Shown here piece after piece: positions 15,877 to 25,433 of a DNA stretch of 49,500 bases. Position numbers and translations under genes: made by a program. The DNA lies in assembly GCA_030066795.1 (NCBI GenBank), contig JASJAW010000038.1:1-49500 (forward strand). The letters run 5' to 3'. Under the pieces are notes generated by a model. That model was not told the DNA's origin. It saw nothing but the letters and a program-made list of their open reading frames with translations, and did not search any database. The stretch's first letter is position 1; the number at the start of each line of letters is the position of its first letter. The DNA is from Dinoroseobacter sp. Lineage in GTDB: Bacteria > Pseudomonadota > Alphaproteobacteria > Rhodobacterales > Rhodobacteraceae.

Positions 15877-16938
15877 CTAAGAAAGTGCCGCCCAGCAGAA
15901 GCCAGCGATCAATGCGCCACACAGCGCAAATGCAACGTAGGAAGCAAACACCCGTGGCTTAACAAGCGCCCAAACCGCAATAGCCGCTGGGACACAGCTA
16001 ATACCACCAGCGATAACGAACGACATGGCTGCCCCCTGAGCCATTCCCTGGTCCAAAAGTCCAGCGACCAGCGGCACTGCGGCATAACCGTTGAGATAAG
16101 CTGGAGCACCAACAAGTGCCCCTAAAACGATCGGCCAATGGCCATCACCACCCAGCGTATTCGCGATCCATTCGGCGGGAACGTACCTGATCATCAGGCC
16201 CTGAAAAATGTAAGCCAGCAGGAGCCATTTCCCGAGAAACCCTAAATTGGCCTTGGCCACAGCGGAAAACTCCTGCCGGCGGGATCCTTCCTGCCAGAAC
16301 CGCCAGTTCGGTTCACCCTCGAAAGGAGAGGGGCCACAGCCGCAGCAGGATTTCTTGGGCTGCGGTTTAAGGGGATCAGCGTAAAGCGCACTACTGGCGA
16401 GGGACTTTACTGCGAAGCCGCCGGCCAGTCCGATAGCGATAGCAAAAGCGGTTTTCGCAAGCGCAAACTTAAAGCCGAGCGCGCCGGCGGTCACAAGGAA
16501 CATCGCCGGGTCCATAAGTGGGGATGCGAGCCAAAAGGCCATGACGGCAGACAGCGGGGCGCCGACTGCTAGGAGTGCGGCAATAAAAGGGATAACTTCG
16601 CAGGAGCAGAATGGCGACAGGCCGCCGAAAGCCGCCGCGAGAAATATCATGCGGGTTTCCCGCCCCTGAAACGCCTTGCCGAGTATCGTCGTGGCGCCTG
16701 CGGCGCGTAGGTAGGCTACGATTGCGACAGCAAACAGAATGAAGGGCAGGGTATGTGCGAAACTAGTGGCGGCATCTTCCATCACCGGCAGAAAAGCGTC
16801 CGCATCGAACAAGAGCAGACCGAGAGGGATCAAAAAAATCAGCGCAATTGCGCCGTCGATCCGCTTAACTTGGTTCCAGATCGGCGTCCGTAGAGACCCT
16901 CCGGCGGGTGTCAGGTCGCTTTGGAAATCAGCCAACAA
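15877..16938 (-). CDS. ArsP/UPF0718-type membrane permease
   Basis: About 353 residues. I place the start at TTG 16938 (or 16935), overlapping the ArsR stop, because GGAG lies just upstream; the ATG at 17010 would lie 82 bases inside arsR and has no such support. About eight membrane helices are visible. Diagnostic stretches are GGLSPFCSCEVIPFIAALLAVGAPLS and, in the second half, GALVGAPAYLNGYAAVPLV. A cytoplasmic loop has a CCGCG cluster (KKSCCGCGPSPFEG) that could bind thiophilic metal or metalloid. The family includes ArsP, which exports trivalent organoarsenicals, and uncharacterised metal-linked permeases. The arsR gene immediately upstream supports metalloid or metal control. The exact substrate is unproven. 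Confidence 0.85.
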   Translation of the reverse strand: MLADFQSDLTPAGGSLRTPIWNQVKRIDGAIALIFLIPLGLLLFDADAFLPVMEDAATSFAHTLPFILFAVAIVAYLRAAGATTILGKAFQGRETRMIFLAAAFGGLSPFCSCEVIPFIAALLAVGAPLSAVMAFWLASPLMDPAMFLVTAGALGFKFALAKTAFAIAIGLAGGFAVKSLASSALYADPLKPQPKKSCCGCGPSPFEGEPNWRFWQEGSRRQEFSAVAKANLGFLGKWLLLAYIFQGLMIRYVPAEWIANTLGGDGHWPIVLGALVGAPAYLNGYAAVPLVAGLLDQGMAQGAAMSFVIAGGISCVPAAIAVWALVKPRVFASYVAFALCGALIAGFCWAALS

Positions 16939-17269
16939 TTTTCTCCGGTGGATTTGTGTCGGCGCAGCATTGCACCAAAAGAAACTCGGAAAGCGCCTCC
17001 AACCTGTCAAAAACGACTGAGCAGCGGATCACGCGCCCTTCGCGCTGCTGGGCGACCAGGCCGGCTTGGACCAGCGCTTTGACATGGTGGGTAAGGGTTG
17101 ATCCGCTGATCCCAACACGTTGTCCCAACTCCCCGATGGGCAGACCTCCGGGTCCCGCGCGCACCAGCGCAATCAGCACAGATAGCCGCTGCGGCGCGCC
17201 GAGCGCGGCGAAGGCGGTGGCAGCGTCCGACAAGTCGGTAGCTGGTAAGAGTGAGATCATCTCTTTCAT
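16928..17269 (-). CDS. ArsR-family metal(loid)-responsive repressor
   Basis: 113 residues with a winged helix-turn-helix: a helical start (ATAFAALGAPQRLSVLIALV), recognition region IGELGQRVGISGSTLTHHVKALVQAGLV, and wing QQREGRVIRC. Near the end are Cys-Cys (LVQCCAD) plus Cys in the wing (IRCSVV), which could form an inducer site for As(III) or a similar thiophilic ion. The typical alpha3 ELCVC site of classical ArsR is absent. A perfect 24-base palindrome overlaps the start codon, indicating autorepression. The next Met (17260) is an alternative start, and the mRNA may be leaderless. The permease gene overlaps its 3' end. Confidence 0.9.
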   Translation of the reverse strand: MKEMISLLPATDLSDAATAFAALGAPQRLSVLIALVRAGPGGLPIGELGQRVGISGSTLTHHVKALVQAGLVAQQREGRVIRCSVVFDRLEALSEFLLVQCCADTNPPEKIVG

Positions 17270-17291
17270 ATTTCTATAATTATAGAAATAT
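17268..17291. promoter_or_regulatory. ArsR operator palindrome
   Basis: A perfect 24-base palindrome (half site ATATTTCTATAA), overlapping the arsR ATG, with an additional half site (TATAGAAAT) just beyond. AT-rich imperfect dyads of this kind are typical of ArsR-family operators; here the symmetry is exact. Confidence 0.75.
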
Positions 17292-17344
17292 AGAAATTTG
17301 CAAGAGGGGATTGCGGCTGTTTGCTAAGCACCTAGTTGTAAAAA

Positions 17345-17941
17345 ATGCCGGTCCCAAAGCTCGTTTCGGAAATCCAATCCTGTCAGATCTGCACAGATCG
17401 CTTTGCGGCAACGAAAACAGCGCATCAGCCTCGTCCGGTGGTATGGTTTGATCAAGGCGCGCGTATCCTGATCGCGGGCCAAGCGCCTGGTATGCGGGTG
17501 CATGAGGCGGGTAAACCTTTTGCGGACCCGTCGGGCGACCGCCTTCGAGAGTGGATGGGTGTGGATACAGAAACATTCTATGACCAGAGCCGGATCGCGA
17601 TCGTCCCAATGGCTTTTTGCTTTCCCGGATATGACGCAAAAGGCTCCGACCTGCCTCCGCCGCCCATCTGCGCAAAGACGTGGCGCGCGCAGGTTGTAGA
17701 CATGCTCAACGAGGTTCGGCTTACTCTCTTGATTGGCGGGTATGCCCAGAAATGGCATCTCGGAGCGACAGCACGAGGGGGGGTTACGCAGACGGTTTCG
17801 GCGTGGCGCGACCTTGCGCCGGACGTCATCCCCTTGCCGCATCCGTCTTGGCGCAATACGGGGTGGCTGAAGAAGAACCCTTGGTTTGCGGCGGAGCTTT
17901 TGCCCGCGCTGCGAGCGCGTGTTGCGCAGGAGCTTTCATGA
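17345..17941 (+). CDS. Uracil-DNA glycosylase family protein (Fe-S type)
   Basis: 198 residues of the UDG superfamily. Motif A is GQAPGMRVHEAGKPFADPSGDRL and motif B is HPSWRN. Four Cys fit the 4Fe-4S pattern of family 4/5-like enzymes: CQIC near residue 13, one in AFCFPG and one in PPICAKTW. Expected role is removal of uracil or related lesions from DNA in the cytoplasm. The motif GQAPG instead of GEAPG and the His/Ser-containing HPSWRN place it in the COG1573-like group whose exact substrate varies. It is transcribed divergently from arsR and overlaps the following SseB-like gene by four bases (ATGA). Confidence 0.85.
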   Translation: MPVPKLVSEIQSCQICTDRFAATKTAHQPRPVVWFDQGARILIAGQAPGMRVHEAGKPFADPSGDRLREWMGVDTETFYDQSRIAIVPMAFCFPGYDAKGSDLPPPPICAKTWRAQVVDMLNEVRLTLLIGGYAQKWHLGATARGGVTQTVSAWRDLAPDVIPLPHPSWRNTGWLKKNPWFAAELLPALRARVAQELS

Positions 17942-18732
17942 CTAAACCTACCCCGCTCGATCAGGCGCATGCAGGGATGGAAGCAGCCCCTCAGGATGAC
18001 GCGGCGCGGCTGAAATTCTTTGAGCGGTTGGCTGATGCCGAACTGGTCATGCTACTGGAAGATGAGCCTGATGGAGATGACGTGCGACCGCGCCTGTTTC
18101 CAGTCGATGGGCAACGCTTTGTTCTCGTATTTGATCGCGAGGACCGTTTGACTGCATTCACCCAGGGGCCAGCACCTTATGCCGCGCTGTCAGGACGTGT
18201 CTTGGCGGGGCTGTTGTCTGACCAGGGGCTCGGTCTCGGGTTGAACTTGGATGTCGCGCCTTCCGCGACGCTTTTGCCGCCCGACGCCGTGGCCTGGTTA
18301 GCGGAAACCGTAGGGCAGGCACCGGACGAAACCGCAGCGACACCACTGGAAATTGAACCGCCGACGGGATTGCCCGAGAGTCTTGTCGCAGCGCTCGACA
18401 CCAAATTGGCACTGGCATCGGGCCTCGCGCAATTCGCCTATCTTGCGACGGTTCGCTATCAGGATGGGCGCAAAGGCCATCTTTTGGCTTTCGTCGACCC
18501 TATCCCTGGGGCGGAAGACGGGTTAGCGCAGGCCGTCCGAGAGGCGCTTGTGTTTTCGGGGGTTGAGGCCGGCGAGATCGACGTGACCTTTCTTAAGGCT
18601 GCGGACCCAGCTGCGGCGCGTTTTGCGCGGCATGGTCTACGATTTGATCTGCCAAAAGCTCCGGACCAAACAGTTCAAACCCCGGGTGCCGATCCTGGCT
18701 TTGACCCATCTCGGCCCCCAAAACTTCGCTAG
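17938..18732 (+). CDS. SseB-like protein
   Basis: 264 residues from ATG 17938 (ATGA overlap with the glycosylase gene). An N-terminal SseB domain is recognisable: RLKFFERLADAELVMLLE..., LFPVDGQRFVLVFDREDRLTAFT, then a C-terminal half with YLATVRYQDGRKGHLLAFVDPIPGAEDGLAQAVREAL. Function of the family is poorly known; the E. coli name comes from a serine-sensitivity phenotype. It forms a two-gene unit with the uracil-DNA glycosylase. Its stop abuts the stop of the convergent dehydrogenase gene with no spacer. Confidence 0.8.
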   Translation: MTKPTPLDQAHAGMEAAPQDDAARLKFFERLADAELVMLLEDEPDGDDVRPRLFPVDGQRFVLVFDREDRLTAFTQGPAPYAALSGRVLAGLLSDQGLGLGLNLDVAPSATLLPPDAVAWLAETVGQAPDETAATPLEIEPPTGLPESLVAALDTKLALASGLAQFAYLATVRYQDGRKGHLLAFVDPIPGAEDGLAQAVREALVFSGVEAGEIDVTFLKAADPAAARFARHGLRFDLPKAPDQTVQTPGADPGFDPSRPPKLR

Positions 18733-19668
18733 TTAGTACCCGCTGTCCATATCAACAAGGTGAAGCAGCGGTTCTCCCGCCATGCCGCGTCGGATGTTCT
18801 CTGCGATGACACGCGACGCAGTGTCCGGCCTTGTCTCGGAAGCGATATGAGGCGTAACCGTAACCTTCGGGTGAGCCCAGTAGGGATCATCCTCCGGCAG
18901 AGGTTCCGTACGGAAGACGTCAAGCGTAGCGTGGCTGATTAGGCCGCTGTCCAAGGCCGCCAGTAAGGCGCTGTCATCAATCAGGCCACCCCGGCCCGGG
19001 TTGAGCACCACCGCGCCTGACGCCATCGCCGCAAATGCTTCAGCATCGAGAATGCTGTCCGTGGCACGGGTGTAAGGCAGCAGCGCAATGACGATATCGG
19101 CCCCATCGAGGGCTTTCAAAATGTCCGGTCCACTGTAGCAGGTGACCCCCGACACATCTTTGGGTCGGCGGCTGAACCCGCTTACCCGAAAATTCAGCGC
19201 AAGGAGCGCCTCCGCGACCGCGCTGCCCAACGCTCCGAGGCCCAGCACGCAGACCTTCCGTGTCCGCGCCAGCGGAGGAATAAACTCGAGATGGCGCCAT
19301 ACGCCATCTTGATGTTTGATCTGCGCATCCATGCCAAGATGATGCCGCAGCGTTTGACCAACACACCATTCCACCATGCCTTCGGTCAGCCCGGTGTCGA
19401 CCATCCGGGTCAGCGGCACTTTGAGGGTCGGATTTCCGACGATCCCTTCAACGCCTGCCCACAGGTTCAGGACGGCCTTCAGGCCCGTGAAGGGCGAGAA
19501 GTCCTCAACAGGCCCATTTGGTGCGAAAACAATGTAATCGACCTCCTCGGGTTGGCTGGTGTCACAGTCAAGGCGCGGGGCGATCCCGGCCTCTTGGAGG
19601 GCAGCGCGCAAGGGGGCCTCGTATTGCGCCCATCGTGCGTCGGCGGCGGCAAACAAAACACGCGTCAT
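18733..19668 (-). CDS. ghrA: Glyoxylate/hydroxypyruvate reductase A (D-2-hydroxyacid dehydrogenase)
   Basis: 311 residues. NAD(P)H-dependent reduction of glyoxylate and hydroxypyruvate is the family activity. Visible: LWAGVEGIV, dinucleotide-binding VLGLGALGSAVAEALL (about 142-157), NPGRGGLIDD with the catalytic Arg region, DVFRTEPLPEDDPYW and VTPHIASETRP with the catalytic His. The segment SRRPKDVSG after the second strand suits NADPH preference as in GhrA. It starts 9 bases after rodA and is probably the last gene of the mreB-rodA transcript, though functionally unrelated. Confidence 0.9.
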   Translation of the reverse strand: MTRVLFAAADARWAQYEAPLRAALQEAGIAPRLDCDTSQPEEVDYIVFAPNGPVEDFSPFTGLKAVLNLWAGVEGIVGNPTLKVPLTRMVDTGLTEGMVEWCVGQTLRHHLGMDAQIKHQDGVWRHLEFIPPLARTRKVCVLGLGALGSAVAEALLALNFRVSGFSRRPKDVSGVTCYSGPDILKALDGADIVIALLPYTRATDSILDAEAFAAMASGAVVLNPGRGGLIDDSALLAALDSGLISHATLDVFRTEPLPEDDPYWAHPKVTVTPHIASETRPDTASRVIAENIRRGMAGEPLLHLVDMDSGY

Positions 19669-19677
19669 GGATCAGAA

Positions 19678-20817
19678 TTACCTCGGTCGGTGGATATGGG
19701 CTGATTGCACCAGTCCGAAGGCGACCATTAAGACCAGCATGGCCGAACCGCCATAGCTGACAAGCGGCAAAGGGACGCCCACAACCGGCGCCAAGCCCAT
19801 AACCATCGCCATATTCACCGCGAAGAAGAAAAAGAAGGTCGCGGCGATGCCAACAATCAGGAGACTCGAAAACCGGTCCCGGGATCGAAACGCGGAAATC
19901 AGACAGAACACGATGATCAGCCCGTATAGCATCAACAACGAAATGCCGCCGATGAACCCGAACTCCTCCGCCAATGTGGTGAAGATGAAGTCGGTGTGCT
20001 TTTCGGGCAGAAAGTTCAGCCGGCTTTGCGTCCCTTCCATGAACCCGCGTCCTGTCCAGCCCCCTGATCCCAGGGCGATTTTTGACTGTGTAATGTGGTA
20101 CCCGGCCCCTAGCGGGTCGTTTTCCGGGTTGAGGAATGTGTCAATGCGCCGGAATTGGTAGTCTTGCAGAAGTTGCCAGTCTGTACCGCGTGAATAGAAA
20201 ACCGTCGCGACAAGGCCGACGCCGGCCGCGATGACAACGGCGAAGTAAAGCCAGTGCACCCCGGCTGCGAACATGACAACACCTCCGCCCGCCGTAAGCA
20301 GGATGGAAGTTCCGAGGTCAGGTTGTTTCAGCACCAAGAATACCGGCAGCAGGATCAATGCGACCGGGAGCGCCACCCAGAGCGGGCGCGAGACCTTCTT
20401 GATGTCGAGAACGTCATAATATGCGGCAAGAAGCATGATGAGCGTGATTTTCATCAACTCCGACGGCTGAAGGCGCATGAACCCAAGATCGATCCAGCGC
20501 TGGGCACCCATTCCGACCACGCCAATAAATTCGACTGCAACGAGCAGGGCAAGTGCCACAACATAAGCAAGCATCGCCACATTGCGCCAGAACCAGATTG
20601 GGATGAAGGCCACGATGAACATTGCGACCAAGCCAAGCGCAAAGCGTTTCATTTGCGGTTCCACCCAGGGGGATGTGGACCCACCGGCAACCGAGTAGAG
20701 CATCAGGAAGCCGAACGAGGCGACTGCACAGATCAACAAGACCAGAGGCCAATTCATGTGCAGCACCTTGGACAGGCCGGACGGGACCCGTTTGACGTTA
20801 TACTCAAGATAACTCAT
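19678..20817 (-). CDS. rodA: Rod shape-determining peptidoglycan glycosyltransferase RodA
   Basis: 379 residues, SEDS family with about ten membrane helices. Recognisable: FGFLMLYSVAGG, WIDLGFMRLQPSELMK, KQPDLGTSILLTAGG, HITQSKIALGSGGWTGRGFMEGTQSRLNFLPEKHTDFIFTTLAEEFGFIGG, and VVGVPLPLVSYGGSAML. It polymerises glycan strands for cell elongation in complex with PBP2 at the cytoplasmic membrane. Its start overlaps the mrdA stop by four bases, typical for translational coupling of the synthase pair. Confidence 0.97.
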   Translation of the reverse strand: MSYLEYNVKRVPSGLSKVLHMNWPLVLLICAVASFGFLMLYSVAGGSTSPWVEPQMKRFALGLVAMFIVAFIPIWFWRNVAMLAYVVALALLVAVEFIGVVGMGAQRWIDLGFMRLQPSELMKITLIMLLAAYYDVLDIKKVSRPLWVALPVALILLPVFLVLKQPDLGTSILLTAGGGVVMFAAGVHWLYFAVVIAAGVGLVATVFYSRGTDWQLLQDYQFRRIDTFLNPENDPLGAGYHITQSKIALGSGGWTGRGFMEGTQSRLNFLPEKHTDFIFTTLAEEFGFIGGISLLMLYGLIIVFCLISAFRSRDRFSSLLIVGIAATFFFFFAVNMAMVMGLAPVVGVPLPLVSYGGSAMLVLMVAFGLVQSAHIHRPR

Positions 20818-22757
20818 GCGCGGCTCCGACCCTGTTCTGGCTCCTGCCGCGGCCGCAGTTCGAGATTACGCTGGCGCTCCTCAATCATGTTGCGTTGGTG
20901 TGCCGGATAGGCGCTCAGCGGCGGGAGCTCGCCGTACATCGCCTGCAGGAGCACGTCGCGCGCAATCGGGGCCGCGGCTTTGGAGCCGCCGCCACCGTGT
21001 TCAACAACAACTGAAATCGCGTATCTCGGCCGGTCGTAAGGTGCGTAGCCGACAAACAGCGCATGGTCGCGCCGGTTCCAGGGTAAGTCCTCGTTCCGGA
21101 AAACGCCGCGCGCCCGTTCCTCGGCCGTGATGTTACGAACCTGACTGGTGCCAGTTTTGCCGGCAAGCTTGTAGGCGTCTTCCGTCACCCGAGACCCGTA
21201 TGCTGTGCCACCACGCAGGTTCGACACCTCGTACATGGATTGCTGGATTAAATTGAGAAAGAGTGGTCGAATCCCCAGGCTTGGTGCGTCCGACACAGCT
21301 TGCGGGATATCATTCACCGCACGAACAAGACGAGGTTGTACTTCGCGGCCGGTTGCCAGACGCGCCGTCATGACGGCCAGTTGCAAGGGGGAGGTCAGAA
21401 CGAAACCTTGCCCGATAGAGGCATTGAGCGTGTCTCCAACCTGCCAGCCTTCGCCACGATTGGCTCGTTTCCAGGCTTGAGTCGGGATGAGACCTTCTGA
21501 GACGGCCGACATTGGCAGGTCGAATTTGGTGCCAAGGCCCAACCTGCGGGCCATTTCCGCGATCTTGTCGATTCCCACGCGCTGGCTAACGTCGTAGTAA
21601 TAGACGTCGCAACTCTGTTTCAGACTATCGACTAGGTCCATCCAACCGTGTCCGCCCCGCTTCCAACAATGAAAGCGGCGTGTCCCAAGACGGTGGAACC
21701 CTCCGCAGAACACACGCTCTTCGGGGCCGATTACCCCGGCCTCTAGCGCGGCCAGCGCCGTAACCATCTTGAAAGTTGATCCGGGGGGGTAGGTGCCCTG
21801 AACGGTTTTGTCGGCAAGTGGGCGGTATTCATCGTTCAATAGCGCCCGATAATCCGGACCGGAGATTCCCCGTACGAATTTGTTGGGGTCGAAAGACGGG
21901 GCGGAGGCGATCGCGCGGATATCCCCGTTGTCCACGTCCATGACGACGACCGCCGCGCTTTCCCCTGCAAGGCGTACTTCGGTGAAATTCTGGAGCACAT
22001 GGTCGAGTGTCAGCTGCAGGCTGGCTCCCGTTTCTCCTTCCTGCCGATCCAGTTCTCGCATGACCCTTCCGGCTGCGTTGACCTCGATCTGACTGGTGCC
22101 AGCGCTGCCGCGGAGGTCATGTTCGAACTTTGCTTCGATCCCGGTTTTCCCGATCTGAAACCGCGGGATTTGCAACAGCGGATCGTCATCGTTGAGCCGT
22201 TCCAGGTCATAGTCCGACACAGGCCCGACATATCCAATGGAGTGAGCGAAATCACCCTGAAGCGGGTAGTACCGCGACAAGCCCACTTCCGTTGCGATGC
22301 CCGGGAGCGCCGGTGTGTTGACCGCTACTTCCGAAAACTGTTCCCACGTGAGGCGGTCTGCTACCGTCACGGGCACAAACGCGGAGCGGCGGGAAATCTC
22401 GCGCCGCGCACGATCGAGATCGTCTTCCGGCAATTGTACGATTGAGTTCAACGTTTCAAGAACTGCATCCACATCCCCGGCTTCTTCGCGGGTAATGACA
22501 ACTTTGTAGTTTGGAGCGTTTCCTGCTAGGAGAACGCCGTTGCGATCGAATATCAGACCTCGGGCGGGTGGAATGAGGCGGATGTTTATCCTGTTTTCTT
22601 CTGCCAGAAAACGAAACTGTTCCGCCTGTTCGACCTGCAAATTGCGCATTCGCAGCGCCAATGCGCCAAGCACGCCGCCCATCAGCCCACCTACGACCAA
22701 GCCGCGCCGCGTGATCATGCGCGCAGAAGCTGCAATATCTTTATCCGGGCGCTTCAA
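20814..22757 (-). CDS. mrdA: Penicillin-binding protein 2 (elongation transpeptidase)
   Basis: 647 residues. One N-terminal membrane helix (about 19-36) follows a twin-arginine-like RRGLVVGG. The pedestal or dimer domain is next. The transpeptidase domain has catalytic Ser327 (PPGSTFKM), SCD at 382-384 in place of the usual SxN, and a KTGTSQ box in its second half. It cross-links new peptidoglycan during elongation, working with RodA, MreC and MreD. It overlaps its neighbours on both sides by four bases (ATGA). Confidence 0.96.
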   Translation of the reverse strand: MKRPDKDIAASARMITRRGLVVGGLMGGVLGALALRMRNLQVEQAEQFRFLAEENRINIRLIPPARGLIFDRNGVLLAGNAPNYKVVITREEAGDVDAVLETLNSIVQLPEDDLDRARREISRRSAFVPVTVADRLTWEQFSEVAVNTPALPGIATEVGLSRYYPLQGDFAHSIGYVGPVSDYDLERLNDDDPLLQIPRFQIGKTGIEAKFEHDLRGSAGTSQIEVNAAGRVMRELDRQEGETGASLQLTLDHVLQNFTEVRLAGESAAVVVMDVDNGDIRAIASAPSFDPNKFVRGISGPDYRALLNDEYRPLADKTVQGTYPPGSTFKMVTALAALEAGVIGPEERVFCGGFHRLGTRRFHCWKRGGHGWMDLVDSLKQSCDVYYYDVSQRVGIDKIAEMARRLGLGTKFDLPMSAVSEGLIPTQAWKRANRGEGWQVGDTLNASIGQGFVLTSPLQLAVMTARLATGREVQPRLVRAVNDIPQAVSDAPSLGIRPLFLNLIQQSMYEVSNLRGGTAYGSRVTEDAYKLAGKTGTSQVRNITAEERARGVFRNEDLPWNRRDHALFVGYAPYDRPRYAISVVVEHGGGGSKAAAPIARDVLLQAMYGELPPLSAYPAHQRNMIEERQRNLELRPRQEPEQGRSRA

Positions 22758-23284
22758 AACCGTGCTCCATCAGGGTCACTTTGTCTCGCCTTGATGCCGA
22801 AGGCGTGCATGCTCAAAAGCGCCACGAAAGGGTAAGCTGCCACAGTGGTTAGGAAGTGCATCAACTCGCTTGTGACGGAGGGTTGATCGACGAAGAAAAT
22901 CGTTAGTATCAGTCGTTGCGCCAGCATCAGAGCACCGATTGTTAGTGTGGCGATGCCCATCTCCAGCGCGAATGGCGTGCGTTCTTGGCGATAAGCTCTG
23001 CGGCGCAAAAACTCGGTGCCGATAAGGATAAGTAATGCCCAAAGCCCGGGTGGTCGCATCAAAAGAAAATCGGCCAGAAGAATAGTGCAGGCAATCAACG
23101 GTGCGGTCAGGATGTCCGGGCGACGTTGCACCCAGACCAGTACCAGGCACAAGATCAGATCTGGTCCGGGAATGCGCGGAGCGCCTACATCCAAAGGCAG
23201 TAAAGCTCGTAAAAGCAGCGCGAGGGTCAGCGCCACGAAGAGCAAGCGGAGTGACCAGATCTGAAAGCTAGCGCGTTCAGCCAT
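22754..23284 (-). CDS. mreD: Rod shape-determining protein MreD
   Basis: 176 residues, membrane protein of the elongasome with about five helices (IWSLRLLFVALTLALLLRALLPL, ILCLVLVWVQRRP, and further hydrophobic stretches). MreD varies strongly in sequence; the call rests on topology, length and its fixed place between mreC and mrdA. It overlaps mreC by 8 bases and mrdA by 4. Confidence 0.92.
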   Translation of the reverse strand: MAERASFQIWSLRLLFVALTLALLLRALLPLDVGAPRIPGPDLILCLVLVWVQRRPDILTAPLIACTILLADFLLMRPPGLWALLILIGTEFLRRRAYRQERTPFALEMGIATLTIGALMLAQRLILTIFFVDQPSVTSELMHFLTTVAAYPFVALLSMHAFGIKARQSDPDGARF

Positions 23285-24200
23285 CGACCGCCTCCTCTTC
23301 CAGCGCGGCTATGGGTGCTTCGTGCTCGCCGGGTTCTGTATGCCCATCTATCGGCAAAGCCTCATCAACAGCTCGCGCAGGCGGACTGCGCAGGACCCTG
23401 AGAAATTCCAGGCGTTCATAATCCGCCGCGAGCCTCAGCCTGAACCGGCGATCTGTCCCAAGCGCAACGGAGCCAACAAGTAGGTCTGCGGGAAACACAC
23501 CTCCGTCGCCCGATGTGACCACCCGGTCACCAGGGCGCACCTGGTCGAGGCTCTCGATAAAGTCGATCCTCGGCGCATTGGAGTTGTCCCCGACAAGCAT
23601 CGCCGTTTGTCCCGATGGTTGGATGGAGACCGGTATCCGACTCGATGGGTCTGTTAGCAACAAAACACGGGCCGTTTGGCGACTTGTACCGGCAATACGC
23701 CCGACCAGTCCGAGTCCATCCATCGTCGCCCACCCATCTCGAACTCCGTCTTCAATTCCAACATTCAGGAGAACCGAGCGGCGGAAAGGAGACCCGCTAT
23801 CCGCGGTCACGACACCGGTGATGAAGGTCAGCTCGGGGTCGATCTGTACATTGTTTAGATCAAGCAGGCGGGCATTCTCCAGCTCGAGCTGGAGCGCTGC
23901 TTCGCGCCACGATTTCATTTGCTGAAGTTCCCGGCGCAGTTCTTCGTTCTGTTCATAAAGCCGGGCATAGGACTGAAAATCCTCGCCCATGCGGACCACG
24001 CTGGTCAACGGGGCCATAGCCCAATCGAAGACTGGTACGATCTGCTCAACAATCTGCGCGCGTAGCCTTTCGACGCGCGGACTGTCTATACGCCAAAGTA
24101 AGAAAAGGCCCAGAAGGCACAACGCTAGCATGCCGATCAGCACACGACGGATCGGTTTGAAATGGCTTTCGTCTTCGTAGCTTTGTCTTGCCAAGGTCAC
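23277..24200 (-). CDS. mreC: Rod shape-determining protein MreC
   Basis: 307 residues. An N-terminal membrane helix (VLIGMLALCLLGLFLLW) is followed by a coiled-coil (about 75-110, EQNEELRRELQQMK) and the MreC beta-barrel core (FITGVVTADSGSPFRRSVLLNVG, LVGRIAGTSRQTARVLLLTDPSSRIPV, GDRVVTSGDGGVFPADLLVG). A 40-residue acidic tail ends the protein. It anchors the elongation machinery in the periplasm and modulates PBP2. It lies 26 bases after mreB. Confidence 0.96.
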   Translation of the reverse strand: MTLARQSYEDESHFKPIRRVLIGMLALCLLGLFLLWRIDSPRVERLRAQIVEQIVPVFDWAMAPLTSVVRMGEDFQSYARLYEQNEELRRELQQMKSWREAALQLELENARLLDLNNVQIDPELTFITGVVTADSGSPFRRSVLLNVGIEDGVRDGWATMDGLGLVGRIAGTSRQTARVLLLTDPSSRIPVSIQPSGQTAMLVGDNSNAPRIDFIESLDQVRPGDRVVTSGDGGVFPADLLVGSVALGTDRRFRLRLAADYERLEFLRVLRSPPARAVDEALPIDGHTEPGEHEAPIAALEEEAVDG

Positions 24201-24226
24201 TCCTCAGCGAGAGATGGGATCTGCTC

Positions 24227-25270
<1,044 letters not shown>

Positions 25271-25433
25271 CTACCTCAGCCTAGAATCATCGCTTTAGGG
25301 TCTACGCCCCGCGGATTGTTTCCAAATTAATGGACCCTACACCGACCTTGGTAAAGGCGTTTTGATCACTGAAACGGCAGAAGATCGCCTAAATTGGACG
25401 AGGCGCCGCGGTTGCAGCGCTTCATTCTCCGGC

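Noticed and set aside
15458..15880. 140-codon plus-strand frame between kpsT and the permease
   Set aside because: No ribosome binding site or family resemblance, spans a perfect hairpin and overlaps the permease end.
20254..20910. Plus-strand frame opposite rodA
   Set aside because: Highly polar composition (His, Gln, Arg, Asp) typical of antisense frames to membrane-protein genes.
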